From JALZBN01 sp035525375 (GTDB taxonomy: Bacteria > Actinomycetota > Acidimicrobiia > Acidimicrobiales > AC-14): a DNA stretch of 64,000 nucleotides. Positions 50,357 to 59,242 of this stretch are shown here, piece by piece. The DNA lies in the NCBI GenBank assembly GCA_035525375.1, contig DATLEI010000041.1:4027-68026 (forward strand), given 5' to 3'. The translations under genes were made by a program, and so were the position numbers. A model generated the notes under the pieces. It saw only the letters and a program-made list of their open reading frames with translations. It ran no database searches and was not told the DNA's origin. Position 1 is the first letter of the stretch. Each line of letters opens with the position of its first letter.

Positions 50357-51648
50357 CCGCTCCCAAGATCGTGACCGCGCGCGTCGGCGTCGCTGAGTCG
50401 TGGACGATCGACACCTACCTCCGCAAGGGCGGTTACAAGGGATTGCGCAAGGCCCTCAAGATGGAACCTGCGGCGGTCACCGATGAGGTCAGCACCGCCA
50501 ACTTGTTAGGACGTGGCGGCGCGGGGTTCGAGGCCGGCCGCAAGTGGTCGATGCTTCGTAAGGCCGAGCCCGTGTACCTCGTCATCAACGGCGACGAGAG
50601 CGAGCCCTGCACGTTCAAGGATCACATGCTCCTCGAGAACGACCCGCACCAGATCATCGAGGGCACGATCATCTGCGCCTACGCGGTCGGCGCGGCCCAG
50701 GCATTCATCTACGTGCGAGGCGAATTCGCTCTCGGGATCGAGCGCCTGACTGCCGCGCTCAACGAGGCCTACGAGCATGGCGCGGTCGGACGCTTCGTCT
50801 TTGGTTCAGGCTTCTCGCTTGACGTGGTTGTGCACCCCGGTGCCGGCGCGTACATCTGCGGCGAGGAGACGGCATTGCTGGAGAGCCTCGAGGGCAAGCG
50901 GGGCTATCCGCGCGACAAGCCGCCGTACTTTCCGGCGGTCATTGGCCTCTATGGGCAGCCGACTGTGGTCAACAACGTCGAGACGGTTTCGAACCTGCCG
51001 TGGATCGTGCAGAAAGGCGGCAAGGCATTCGCAGCCTTGGGCGAGGGTCGATCCACCGGCACGCGGCTTTTCTCGTTGTCGGGGCACGTGAACAATCCGG
51101 CCAACTACGAGGTCGAGATGGTCAAGACCACGTTCCATGACCTCATCTACGACGACGAGTACGGCGGGGGTATCCGCAACGGAAACGAACTGAAGGCGTT
51201 CATCCCCGGTGGAGCGTCCGCGCCGTGGTTCGGTCCCGACCAGGTCGACATGCCGCTCGACCAAGACGGTGTCGGTAAGGCTGGATCGATGCTCGGGTCG
51301 GGGTCGATCGTCGTGATGGATGACACGACCTGCATGGTGCGCGCTGCGTGGCGTATCACCCGGTTCTTTCACCGGGAGTCGTGCGGCCAGTGCACGCCGT
51401 GCCGGGAAGGCGGTGGTTGGCTCGACAAGGTGATGCGCCGTATCGAGCTCGGCGGCGGACGCGAGAGCGACCTCGAGCTGCTCCTCGATGTGTGCGACAA
51501 CATCGCTCCGGGGTTGTCCTGGCCCCCGCAGAAGACGACGATCTGCGTGCTCGGCCCGTCGATTCCTTCTTCGATCACCTCGGCGATCAAGATGTTCCGC
51601 GACGAGTTCCTCATTCACATCAAGGACGGCGGGTGCCCCTTTGACTGA
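50353..51648 (+). CDS. nuoF: NADH-quinone oxidoreductase subunit F
   Basis: NADH- and FMN-binding subunit of 431 residues. FMN/NADH loops LLGRGGAGFEAGRKW and NGDESEPCTFKDH; cluster N3 ligands in SCGQCTPCREG with a fourth Cys about 40 residues later. The last 8 bases overlap the nuoG start. Confidence 0.97.
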   Translation: MTAPKIVTARVGVAESWTIDTYLRKGGYKGLRKALKMEPAAVTDEVSTANLLGRGGAGFEAGRKWSMLRKAEPVYLVINGDESEPCTFKDHMLLENDPHQIIEGTIICAYAVGAAQAFIYVRGEFALGIERLTAALNEAYEHGAVGRFVFGSGFSLDVVVHPGAGAYICGEETALLESLEGKRGYPRDKPPYFPAVIGLYGQPTVVNNVETVSNLPWIVQKGGKAFAALGEGRSTGTRLFSLSGHVNNPANYEVEMVKTTFHDLIYDDEYGGGIRNGNELKAFIPGGASAPWFGPDQVDMPLDQDGVGKAGSMLGSGSIVVMDDTTCMVRAAWRITRFFHRESCGQCTPCREGGGWLDKVMRRIELGGGRESDLELLLDVCDNIAPGLSWPPQKTTICVLGPSIPSSITSAIKMFRDEFLIHIKDGGCPFD

Positions 51649-54409
51649 TCCCGTCGAGCCAGGCGCGCCGGCGAACCCGGTCATCAACGTCGACGGAAAG
51701 GCCATTGAGGCCCGGCCCGGCGAGATGATCATCGCCGCGGCTGAACGCGGTGGCGTCTATATCCCCCGGTTCTGCTGGCATCCCCGGATGAAGCCGGTGG
51801 GCATGTGCCGAATGTGCCTCGTCGAGGTCAACGGACCTCGGGGCATGGCCTTGATGCCGGCCTGTTACGTGCCGGTGAGTGACGGGCAAGAAATCGTGAC
51901 TACTTCAGACAAGGTCAAGAAGGCCCAGGACGGCGTCCTCGAGTTCCTGCTCATCAATCATCCCCTCGACTGCCCGGTGTGTGACCGTGGCGGTGAGTGT
52001 CCGTTGCAGGACCAGACCTTCGCCTTCGGCCCTGGTGAAAGCCGGTTCGTCGAGGAGAAGCGTCACTGGCAGAAGCCCATCCCCATCAACAACCTCGTGG
52101 CGCTCGACCGTGAGCGCTGCATCCAATGTGCGCGCTGCACGCGCTTCGCCGAAGAGGTCGCTGGTGACCCGTTCATCGACTTCATTGGTCGGTCCGACCA
52201 CACCGAAGTCAACACCTTCCCGGGTGAGTCCTTCGAGTCGAACTTCAGTGCCAACATTGTTCAGATTTGCCCCGTCGGCGCGCTTACCTCGACGCCGTAC
52301 CGGTTCAAGGCCCGCCCGTGGGACCTCGAGGTCGTCGAGTCGACGTGCACCGCGTGCGCGGTGGGTTGTCGCATGGCCGTGCAGTCTTCACAGGATCGTC
52401 TGATCCGTCATCTCGGCATCGACAGCGAGCCGGTCAATCACGGCTGGCTTTGCGACAAAGGGCGCTTCGGTTACGAGGCAGTCGTCAGTGAGGAGCGTCT
52501 TACACAACCGTTGGTGCGCAAGGGCGACGAGCTCATCGAGACCAGTTGGCACGAGGCGCTCAAGACTGCGGCCGACGGGCTCCGGCGCGTGCAGGAGCTG
52601 AATGGTTCAACCGCAGTCGCAATCCTCGGCGGCGCGAGGCTCGCGAACGAGGATGCCTACGCCTGGTCGAAGCTGGCTCGCACTGTGCTCGGCACCGACA
52701 ACGTCGACTGCCAGATGGGCGACGGATTGCCTGCTGAGGTCGTGCTCGGATTGCCGCGGGCGACAATCGATGAGGTGTGCAGCGCGGATGTCGTGCTGTT
52801 GGTCGCGCCCGATATCAAGGAAGAGCTCCCGGTTTTCTACCTGCGACTCCGAGCGGCGGCCATCGATCGCAAGGTCGCGCTCGTCGAGCTCGCGCCGCAG
52901 CCCACCGCATTGACGGAGCACGCGGTGGTGAGCCTCCTGCACCGGCCCGGCGAGGCGGCGGCCGCGGCGCGGAAGTTGGTGTCTGCGGTTCTCGGTCGCA
53001 AGCCGAGCAGCGGCGGCGGCGTGAAGGGCGACGAGATCGCCGCGGCCGCCGAGCTACTGGCGGGGAAGCGTGTGGTTGTCGTGCTCGGCCGGCCTTCTCT
53101 GGCCGAGCCGGCTGACGGAACGACAGAAGCGGCTGCCGTGCTCGCAGCAAACATTCCCGGGTTGCGGTTCTTGTCGGCCCTGCGACGGGGGAATGTGCAC
53201 GGCGCGCTCGACATGGGTCTCGCGCCGGGAGTCCTCCCCGGCCGGGTATCGCTCGACGACGGCCGAGCATGGTTCCAGTCCGCTTGGGGCGCCGACCTCC
53301 CGGGCCGGCGCGGATTGGACGCCCACGCCATTCTCGCTGCCGCGGCCACCAACCAGGTGCAAGGCCTTGTGCTCATCGGCGCGAATCCCATGGCCGACTT
53401 CCCTGACCGAACTCTGGCGCGCCGAGGGCTTGCCGGTGTCGGGTTCACTGTCGTCGTCGACACGTTCCTAACCGATTCGGCCATTCACGCTGATGTCGTG
53501 CTGCCCGCGGCTACCTATGCCGAACGCCCGGGCACGACCACGAACATGGAGGGACGGGTCACCCGCCTCGGACAGAAGGTGACCGCGCCGGGTACGGCGC
53601 GCCCTGACTGGATGATCGCAACCGAGTTGGCCTCGTTGCTGGGCGGCGACCTCGGGTTCGAGTCCATCGATGGAATTGCGACGGAGATCGAGCGGGTCGC
53701 GCCGGCCTACGCGGGCGTGAACCCGGCGCGCCTGGCCAAGCGGGAGAACCGTGACGGTTTCGTCGTTCCTTTGGCCGAGCCCCATCAGGAGCCCGAGCCC
53801 CCCGAAGTCGCCTTCCCACCTCAGGAAAGCATCGTCGATGTTGGGGATGTCTCCGATCCGATGGAGTCGATCGAGGTCAACGCGGCTGAGGCTCAGGGCG
53901 AAACGTTGTTGCCGCGCTCAGAGCCCGACGCCGGGCCTGTCGGCGCGCCCGAGAGCATCGGAGACTTGACCGCGAGCGACGGTTCCTCGCTCGCACCCAC
54001 CATCCCGCTTATCTCGTTCGCCGGGGTGGAACCGATGCCAGCGCCGCACGCGCCTGACGCATACTCCTTGCGCCTGGTGACCTCCCGCTCGCTGTACGAC
54101 GCCGGTGCGCTGGTGCAGCACTCCGAGTCGCTGAAGCCCCTGGCCACCGTCACCCGCATCCGGGCCTGTGCTCGCGACCTCTCCCGGCTTGCGGTGCGGC
54201 CGGGTGATCTCGTACGGGTCAGCTCGAGTAGGGCCGCCCTCGTGCTCGAAGCCGCGCTCGATGACCGCGTCCCACGGGGCTCGGCCGTCATCGATTTCAA
54301 CCAACCGGGCGACGGCGCGGCCGATCTTGTCGATGTCAACGCGCAGGTCACCGACGTGCGGATCGAGAATGTGAAGCGCCCGAGCGCTCGAAAGGCCAGC
54401 GATGGGTGA
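51641..54409 (+). CDS. nuoG: NADH-quinone oxidoreductase subunit G
   Basis: Large Fe-S subunit, 922 residues. N-terminal [2Fe-2S] part (FCWHPRMKPVGMCRMC), the His-Cys3 cluster (HPLDCPVCDRGGECPLQD), the 4Fe ligands CIQCARC...CPVGAL, then a molybdopterin-type domain with CTACAVGCRM. A Glu/Pro-rich linker of about 110 residues (roughly 710-815) divides this from a C-terminal dinucleotide-binding-like domain. TTG 51641 is right before the conserved VINVDGK. Overlaps nuoF by 8 bases. Confidence 0.95.
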   Translation: MTDPVEPGAPANPVINVDGKAIEARPGEMIIAAAERGGVYIPRFCWHPRMKPVGMCRMCLVEVNGPRGMALMPACYVPVSDGQEIVTTSDKVKKAQDGVLEFLLINHPLDCPVCDRGGECPLQDQTFAFGPGESRFVEEKRHWQKPIPINNLVALDRERCIQCARCTRFAEEVAGDPFIDFIGRSDHTEVNTFPGESFESNFSANIVQICPVGALTSTPYRFKARPWDLEVVESTCTACAVGCRMAVQSSQDRLIRHLGIDSEPVNHGWLCDKGRFGYEAVVSEERLTQPLVRKGDELIETSWHEALKTAADGLRRVQELNGSTAVAILGGARLANEDAYAWSKLARTVLGTDNVDCQMGDGLPAEVVLGLPRATIDEVCSADVVLLVAPDIKEELPVFYLRLRAAAIDRKVALVELAPQPTALTEHAVVSLLHRPGEAAAAARKLVSAVLGRKPSSGGGVKGDEIAAAAELLAGKRVVVVLGRPSLAEPADGTTEAAAVLAANIPGLRFLSALRRGNVHGALDMGLAPGVLPGRVSLDDGRAWFQSAWGADLPGRRGLDAHAILAAAATNQVQGLVLIGANPMADFPDRTLARRGLAGVGFTVVVDTFLTDSAIHADVVLPAATYAERPGTTTNMEGRVTRLGQKVTAPGTARPDWMIATELASLLGGDLGFESIDGIATEIERVAPAYAGVNPARLAKRENRDGFVVPLAEPHQEPEPPEVAFPPQESIVDVGDVSDPMESIEVNAAEAQGETLLPRSEPDAGPVGAPESIGDLTASDGSSLAPTIPLISFAGVEPMPAPHAPDAYSLRLVTSRSLYDAGALVQHSESLKPLATVTRIRACARDLSRLAVRPGDLVRVSSSRAALVLEAALDDRVPRGSAVIDFNQPGDGAADLVDVNAQVTDVRIENVKRPSARKASDG

Positions 54410-55655
54410 CCCGCTTCTCAACGAGAGCCTCAGCCTGACTGTCGTGCTGATCATGCTCGGCAAGGTCGTCGTCGTCTTCATTCTGATGCTGCTGTCGGTC
54501 CTGATGATGATCTGGTTCGAGCGAAAGGTCATCGCCGGGATGCAGAGCCGTATCGGGCCGAGTCGGGCTGGGCCCATCGGCATCCTGCAGACCCTGGCCG
54601 ATGGCATCAAGCTGTTCTTCAAAGAGGATCTGCTGCCCGAGAAGGCCGACCGGCGCGTCTTCAAACTCGCGCCGTACCTCTCGCTGGTGCCCGCATTTGC
54701 CGCGTTCGCCGTCATCCCCTTCGGCGGAACTGTGCGCATCGCCGGCCACGACACCTACCTCCAGCTGGCAGATCCGCCTGTGGGCGTTCTTGTGCTGCTC
54801 GCGATGTCGTCGATCGCTGTCTACGGGGTGATGCTGGCCGGGTGGTCATCGGGCTCGAAGTACCCGCTCCTGGGCTCAGTGCGGGCGACGGCGCAGATGG
54901 TGTCCTACGAGACGGCGATCAGCCTTGCCGTTGTGACCGCTGTTGTCGCCGCCGGGTCGCTCTCGACCCACGACATCTACGTCGACCAAGCCGTCTGGAA
55001 CTGGAACGTGTGGACCCTGGGCCTGGTGCCATTTGTGATCTATGTCATAGCGGCAACGGCGGAGACCAACCGGGCGCCCTTCGACCTCGTTGAAGCCGAG
55101 CAAGAACTCGTCGGCGGCTTCCACACCGAGTACTCGTCGATTCGTTTCGCCCTGTTCTTCCTTGCCGAGTTCATGAACACGATCACGGTCTCGGCGGTAG
55201 CCGTCACTTTGTTCCTCGGCGGGCCCAACGGGCCGGAGATCAGCTTCCTGCCCTGGGTGTGGCCGATCGTGTGGTTCCTGCTCAAGCTGGTTGGGTTCCT
55301 CTTTGCGTACGTCTGGCTCCACGCAACCCTCCCTCGCCTTCGTTATGACCAGTTGATGGACCTCGGATGGAAGCGCCTCATCCCGCTTGCGCTGTTCTGG
55401 CTGATGCTCGTGGCTGCGCTGCAGGTCGCTAGCGACGAGGGCTGGAACATGGCGGCCACCTTCGCTGTCGCCGTCGCGACCGGTATCTTCCTGTGGGCCG
55501 CGCTGGCGGTCGCACTGAAGGTCGGCTCCAAGCCCGAGCTGTCGTGGGAGCGCACGCAGCCGTCGACCACCGCCAAGCCGCCTGCCCCCACCTCGCCTCC
55601 CACCGACATGCCCGACGACGACAATGAGTCCCGACCGCAGATGCAGGAGGCCTGA
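54402..55655 (+). CDS. nuoH: NADH-quinone oxidoreductase subunit H
   Basis: Eight-helix membrane subunit at the quinone tunnel, 417 residues. WFERKVIAGMQSRIGPSRAGP, QTLADGIKLFFKED, AETNRAPFDLVEAEQELVGGFHTEYSS and PRLRYDQLMDLGWKRLIPL are all present. The C-terminal 40 residues are a Pro/Thr-rich tail. Its start overlaps nuoG by 8 bases. Confidence 0.97.
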   Translation: MGDPLLNESLSLTVVLIMLGKVVVVFILMLLSVLMMIWFERKVIAGMQSRIGPSRAGPIGILQTLADGIKLFFKEDLLPEKADRRVFKLAPYLSLVPAFAAFAVIPFGGTVRIAGHDTYLQLADPPVGVLVLLAMSSIAVYGVMLAGWSSGSKYPLLGSVRATAQMVSYETAISLAVVTAVVAAGSLSTHDIYVDQAVWNWNVWTLGLVPFVIYVIAATAETNRAPFDLVEAEQELVGGFHTEYSSIRFALFFLAEFMNTITVSAVAVTLFLGGPNGPEISFLPWVWPIVWFLLKLVGFLFAYVWLHATLPRLRYDQLMDLGWKRLIPLALFWLMLVAALQVASDEGWNMAATFAVAVATGIFLWAALAVALKVGSKPELSWERTQPSTTAKPPAPTSPPTDMPDDDNESRPQMQEA

Positions 55656-55659
55656 GCCA

Positions 55660-56337
55660 GTGGGATACCTGGACGGATTTCGGGTGACGCTCAAGCAGAT
55701 GCACAAGCCGGTCACCAACCGGTATCCCGACGAGAAGCGGCCCAAGCCAGAGCGCTTCCACGGCCGTCACGTGCTGAACAAGTACGAGGACGGGATGGAA
55801 AAGTGCATCGGGTGCGAGCTCTGCGCCGGCGTCTGCCCGGCGCGCTGCATCTACGTCCGGGGGAAGGACAATCCCCCGGAGGCGCCGGTGTCTCCTGGGG
55901 AACGATTCGGCTTCGTCTACGAGATCAACTACTTGCGTTGTATCCACTGTGACCTTTGCGTCGAGGCGTGCCCGACTGAGGCGATCACCGAGTCGAAGGT
56001 GTTCGAGTTCTCGTTCACCAATCGCGACGACGCCATCTACACCCGCGAGGAGTTGCTGGTCGACGACGAAGGCCAACCCCAGAAGCTTCCCTGGGAGGAC
56101 TGGCGCGAGGGCGACGCCAAGAACACCTCGGCCTGGATGCGGGCCACGTCGCCCTCCGGTTCGGCTGCGTATGAGGGCAAGGTGGCTTGGTCCGGCGAGC
56201 GCGGGTTCGGCGTGCGCCCCCCCGAGAAGGGCCAAACTGGTGAGATGCGAACGGCCGGCGGCGGGGAAGGGGCCCCCGCCGCAACGGAGGAGGGCGGGGT
56301 TGGGGCCCCGCCCGGGAGCGCCGGAGGCGCCAGCTAA
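55660..56337 (+). CDS. nuoI: NADH-quinone oxidoreductase subunit I
   Basis: Two-[4Fe-4S] subunit, 225 residues. Ligands CIGCELCAGVCP and CIHCDLCVEACP. GTG 55660 with AGGAGG at 55645-55650 is preferred over the upstream frame inside nuoH. The last 50 residues are a Gly/Ala-rich extension. The stop and the nuoJ ATG share one base. Confidence 0.96.
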   Translation: MGYLDGFRVTLKQMHKPVTNRYPDEKRPKPERFHGRHVLNKYEDGMEKCIGCELCAGVCPARCIYVRGKDNPPEAPVSPGERFGFVYEINYLRCIHCDLCVEACPTEAITESKVFEFSFTNRDDAIYTREELLVDDEGQPQKLPWEDWREGDAKNTSAWMRATSPSGSAAYEGKVAWSGERGFGVRPPEKGQTGEMRTAGGGEGAPAATEEGGVGAPPGSAGGAS

Positions 56338-56915
56338 TGGATTGGGCGATATTCGCAATCGCCGGCGCAGCCACCCTCGCCGGTGGGCTTGGGGTTGTGC
56401 TCGCGGCCAATCCAGTGCATTCGGCGCTCATGCTGGTGATGACCCTGTTCGGCGTTGCCGTGCTCTTCGTCGCCCAGCAGGCGCATTTCCTCGCCGCAGT
56501 GCAAGTCATCGTGTACGCCGGCGCGATCGTGGTGCTGTTCCTCTTCGTGATCATGCTCCTCGGTGTCGACCGGTCCGAAGACCTCCGCTACGAACCGCTG
56601 AAAGGCCAGCGACCGCTCGCGGCGATCACCGCCGCACTCGGCGTGGCGGGTGTGTTGCTGCTGGCCCGTTCCGATCTCGACGCCGGTGAGCGGTCGGTTG
56701 GCGGCATCGCCAGCGGCCCCGGCTCCAACGTGTCGAAGTTGGCCGAGTCGCTGTTCACCCGTTACCTCTTGGCCTTCGAGGTCACCTCCGTTCTCCTCGT
56801 GATCGCCGTCGTCGGCGCGGTCGTGCTGGCGCGCCGTACGAGGGAAAACGAGGAAGAGGGCATCGACCCTGAGAGCGACGCGTTTGCCGACGAGAGCCAA
56901 GCGGTGTCTCCATGA
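56337..56915 (+). CDS. nuoJ: NADH-quinone oxidoreductase subunit J
   Basis: Membrane subunit of 192 residues, five helices. NPVHSALMLVMTLFGVAVLFV and the pi-bulge region VQVIVYAGAIVVLFLFVIMLLG, conserved in NuoJ. Acidic C-terminal tail. Overlaps nuoK by 4 bases. Confidence 0.95.
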   Translation: MDWAIFAIAGAATLAGGLGVVLAANPVHSALMLVMTLFGVAVLFVAQQAHFLAAVQVIVYAGAIVVLFLFVIMLLGVDRSEDLRYEPLKGQRPLAAITAALGVAGVLLLARSDLDAGERSVGGIASGPGSNVSKLAESLFTRYLLAFEVTSVLLVIAVVGAVVLARRTRENEEEGIDPESDAFADESQAVSP

Positions 56916-57217
56916 CGGTGCCCGGGGTTTGGTATCTGTCGCTGGCCGCCATCCTTTTCACGATCGGCGCCGTCGGGCTGCTCGTGCGCCGCAACGTCCT
57001 CGTGATGTTCATGTGCGTGGAACTCATGCTCAACGCGGTCAACCTCACCTTCGTCACCTTTGCCCGCAAGCTCGACGACGTCGGCGGTCAGTCCGTCGTC
57101 TTCTTCGTGCTCGTTGTCGCCGCCGCCGAGGTCGTTGTCGGATTGGGCATCATCGTGAACATCTTTCGGCGCAGACCCGGCGCGACGGCTGACGACGCGT
57201 CTCTCCTTCGCGGCTGA
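56912..57217 (+). CDS. nuoK: NADH-quinone oxidoreductase subunit K
   Basis: Three-helix antiporter-linked subunit, 101 residues, with the two conserved Glu, one in CVELMLNAVNL and one in AAAEVVVGLGI. It is followed by the only sizeable gap in the operon (117 bases), which holds a strong stem-loop. Confidence 0.95.
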   Translation: MTVPGVWYLSLAAILFTIGAVGLLVRRNVLVMFMCVELMLNAVNLTFVTFARKLDDVGGQSVVFFVLVVAAAEVVVGLGIIVNIFRRRPGATADDASLLRG

Positions 57218-57226
57218 GCGGAACGT

Positions 57227-57265
57227 TTGCGGCTTGGGCGTCGCAGAGCGACACCCAAGCCGCAA
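57227..57265 (+). repeat. Strong stem-loop inside the nuo operon (nuoK-nuoL gap)
   Basis: Arms of 18 bases (57227-57244 and 57248-57265) pair with a single mismatch around the loop AGA. No T-run follows. Placed after nuoK it could limit read-through, mark an RNase site or protect the 3' end of the upstream message. Confidence 0.65.
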
Positions 57266-57334
57266 TCCTCGGCGTGCCGACGGGGACGCCCGGGGTAATT
57301 GTGCCGGGGCGCGCCGCAGGCGAGACTACCCGCC

Positions 57335-59242
57335 GTGCTTGAAGCGGTATGGCTAATTCCTGCGCTCCCGCTCACCGGTTTCGCCGTTCTTTTACTGGCG
57401 GGCCGGCGCCTTGGCGATCCCAAAGCCGGATGGCTCGCAACCGCCATGATGGGAGGCTCGTTCATCGCGACAGTCGTCGTATTCGTCGGCCTGCTCGATC
57501 GTTCTGAGGAGCATCGCAGTTACGTCCACACCCTTTTCTCTTGGGTGCCGGCCGGCCGTCTCAATGTCGACGTGGGCTTCCTTGTAGATCCGCTGTCGAT
57601 GGCGATGGCGTTGTTCGTGACGGGCGTTGCCACCCTGATTCACCTGTACTCGATCGGCTACATGCACGGCGACGACCGCTACGCGACCTTCTTCGTCTAC
57701 CTCAACCTGTTCGCCTTCTCGATGCTCATGCTTGTGCTGGCCGACAACTTCCTGTTGACGTTTCTTGGATGGGAAGGCGTCGGCGCATGCTCCTACTTCC
57801 TCGTCTCGTTCTGGTTCGAGCGACCGGCTGCGGCGACCGCCGGTAAGAAGGCGTTCATTGTCAACCGGGTCGGCGACTTCGGGTTCATGGTCGCCATGTT
57901 CCTCATCTTCGCCACGTTCGGTTCGCTCCAGTACGCCGACGTGCTCGGTCCTGGGCTCACCGTCGTGTCGAGCGGCACCGCGGCAGCGATAGCGCTGTTG
58001 CTGTTCCTCGGCGCGACAGGTAAGTCGGCGCAGCTCCCGCTCTACATCTGGCTCCCCGATGCCATGGAAGGCCCCACGCCGGTATCCGCCCTCATCCACG
58101 CCGCGACCATGGTGACGGCGGGCGTCTTCCTCATGGTGCGGATAAACCCCATCCTGGGTGTCGCCGGTGACACGACGCTGTCAATCATCGCGTGGGTCGG
58201 CGTCCTCACCGCGTTCTTCGCCGCAACCATCGCCTGCGCCCAGAACGACATCAAGAAAGTCCTCGCCTATTCGACTGTCTCCCAGCTCGGCTACATGTTC
58301 CTGGCGGTTGGCTGCGGCGCGTACGTAGCGGCCGTGTTCCACATGATCACCCACGCCTTCTTCAAGGCCCTGCTCTTCCTCGGCGCCGGCTCCGTGATCC
58401 ACGGGATGCACGACGAGCAGGACATGAAGAAGATGGGCGGGCTCCGAAAATGGTTGCCGATTACCAGCTCGACCTTCATTGTCGGCTGGTTGGCGATCTC
58501 GGGTGTTCCCCCGTTCGCAGGCTTCTGGTCGAAGGACGACATCCTGGCCAACGCCTGGGACAAGTCGCTCCCGCTGTGGATCATCGGGCTCATCACCGCC
58601 GGCCTGACCGCCTATTACATGGGCCGCCAGGTCTTCCTCGTGTTCTTCGGCGACGAGCGCTGGAAGGATGGCGCTGAGGCGCACGGCGCCCATGGGGACA
58701 TGAAGCCCCATGAGTCACCCTGGACAATGTGGGTGCCGCTCGTTGTGCTCGCCGTCGGCGCCACCTTCGGTGGCCTTCTCAATCTGCCTTTCCACGGATG
58801 GGAGTTCCTGCACAGCTGGCTCGAGCCGGTTCTCGGTGACCGGCTCCACGAGCTGACCATTGGTGGCGACACCGAGCTCGCGCTTGCCCTGACGGCCGTC
58901 GCACTTGTTTTCGTCGGCATGGGCATCGCCTGGCTCGTCTACCTCGGGCACAAACTGCGCCAGGAGGCGATGGAGCCTTTGGTTCTCCGGCGCGCGTGGT
59001 ACGTCGACCCCCTCTATGCCAGTGTCGTGGAGAAGCCAGGACGAGTCCTTGCCGACTTCAGCGCCTATGTCTTTGACAAGCGCATCATCGACGGCGCGGT
59101 GAACGGTGTCGCCGGGTTGGTGCGACTCGGGGGAGGGCGGCTGCGCTCGGTGCAAACCGGCTACGTCCGCAACTACGCACTCGTGATCGCGGCCGGCGCG
59201 GTACTCCTGCTCGCCTACATGGTGAGCCGGGTCGGAATTTGA
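57335..59242 (+). CDS. nuoL: NADH-quinone oxidoreductase subunit L
   Basis: Antiporter-like subunit with the long lateral helix, 635 residues. DPLSMAMALFVTGVATLIHLYSIGYM, GWEGVGACSYFLVSFWF, the broken-helix region with LIHAATMVTAGVFLM (Lys/His path) and KKVLAYSTVSQLGYM are present; C-terminal lateral helix and final transmembrane end. GTG 57335 is used; a longer frame starts inside the gap. The stop overlaps nuoM (TGATG). Confidence 0.96.
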   Translation: MLEAVWLIPALPLTGFAVLLLAGRRLGDPKAGWLATAMMGGSFIATVVVFVGLLDRSEEHRSYVHTLFSWVPAGRLNVDVGFLVDPLSMAMALFVTGVATLIHLYSIGYMHGDDRYATFFVYLNLFAFSMLMLVLADNFLLTFLGWEGVGACSYFLVSFWFERPAAATAGKKAFIVNRVGDFGFMVAMFLIFATFGSLQYADVLGPGLTVVSSGTAAAIALLLFLGATGKSAQLPLYIWLPDAMEGPTPVSALIHAATMVTAGVFLMVRINPILGVAGDTTLSIIAWVGVLTAFFAATIACAQNDIKKVLAYSTVSQLGYMFLAVGCGAYVAAVFHMITHAFFKALLFLGAGSVIHGMHDEQDMKKMGGLRKWLPITSSTFIVGWLAISGVPPFAGFWSKDDILANAWDKSLPLWIIGLITAGLTAYYMGRQVFLVFFGDERWKDGAEAHGAHGDMKPHESPWTMWVPLVVLAVGATFGGLLNLPFHGWEFLHSWLEPVLGDRLHELTIGGDTELALALTAVALVFVGMGIAWLVYLGHKLRQEAMEPLVLRRAWYVDPLYASVVEKPGRVLADFSAYVFDKRIIDGAVNGVAGLVRLGGGRLRSVQTGYVRNYALVIAAGAVLLLAYMVSRVGI

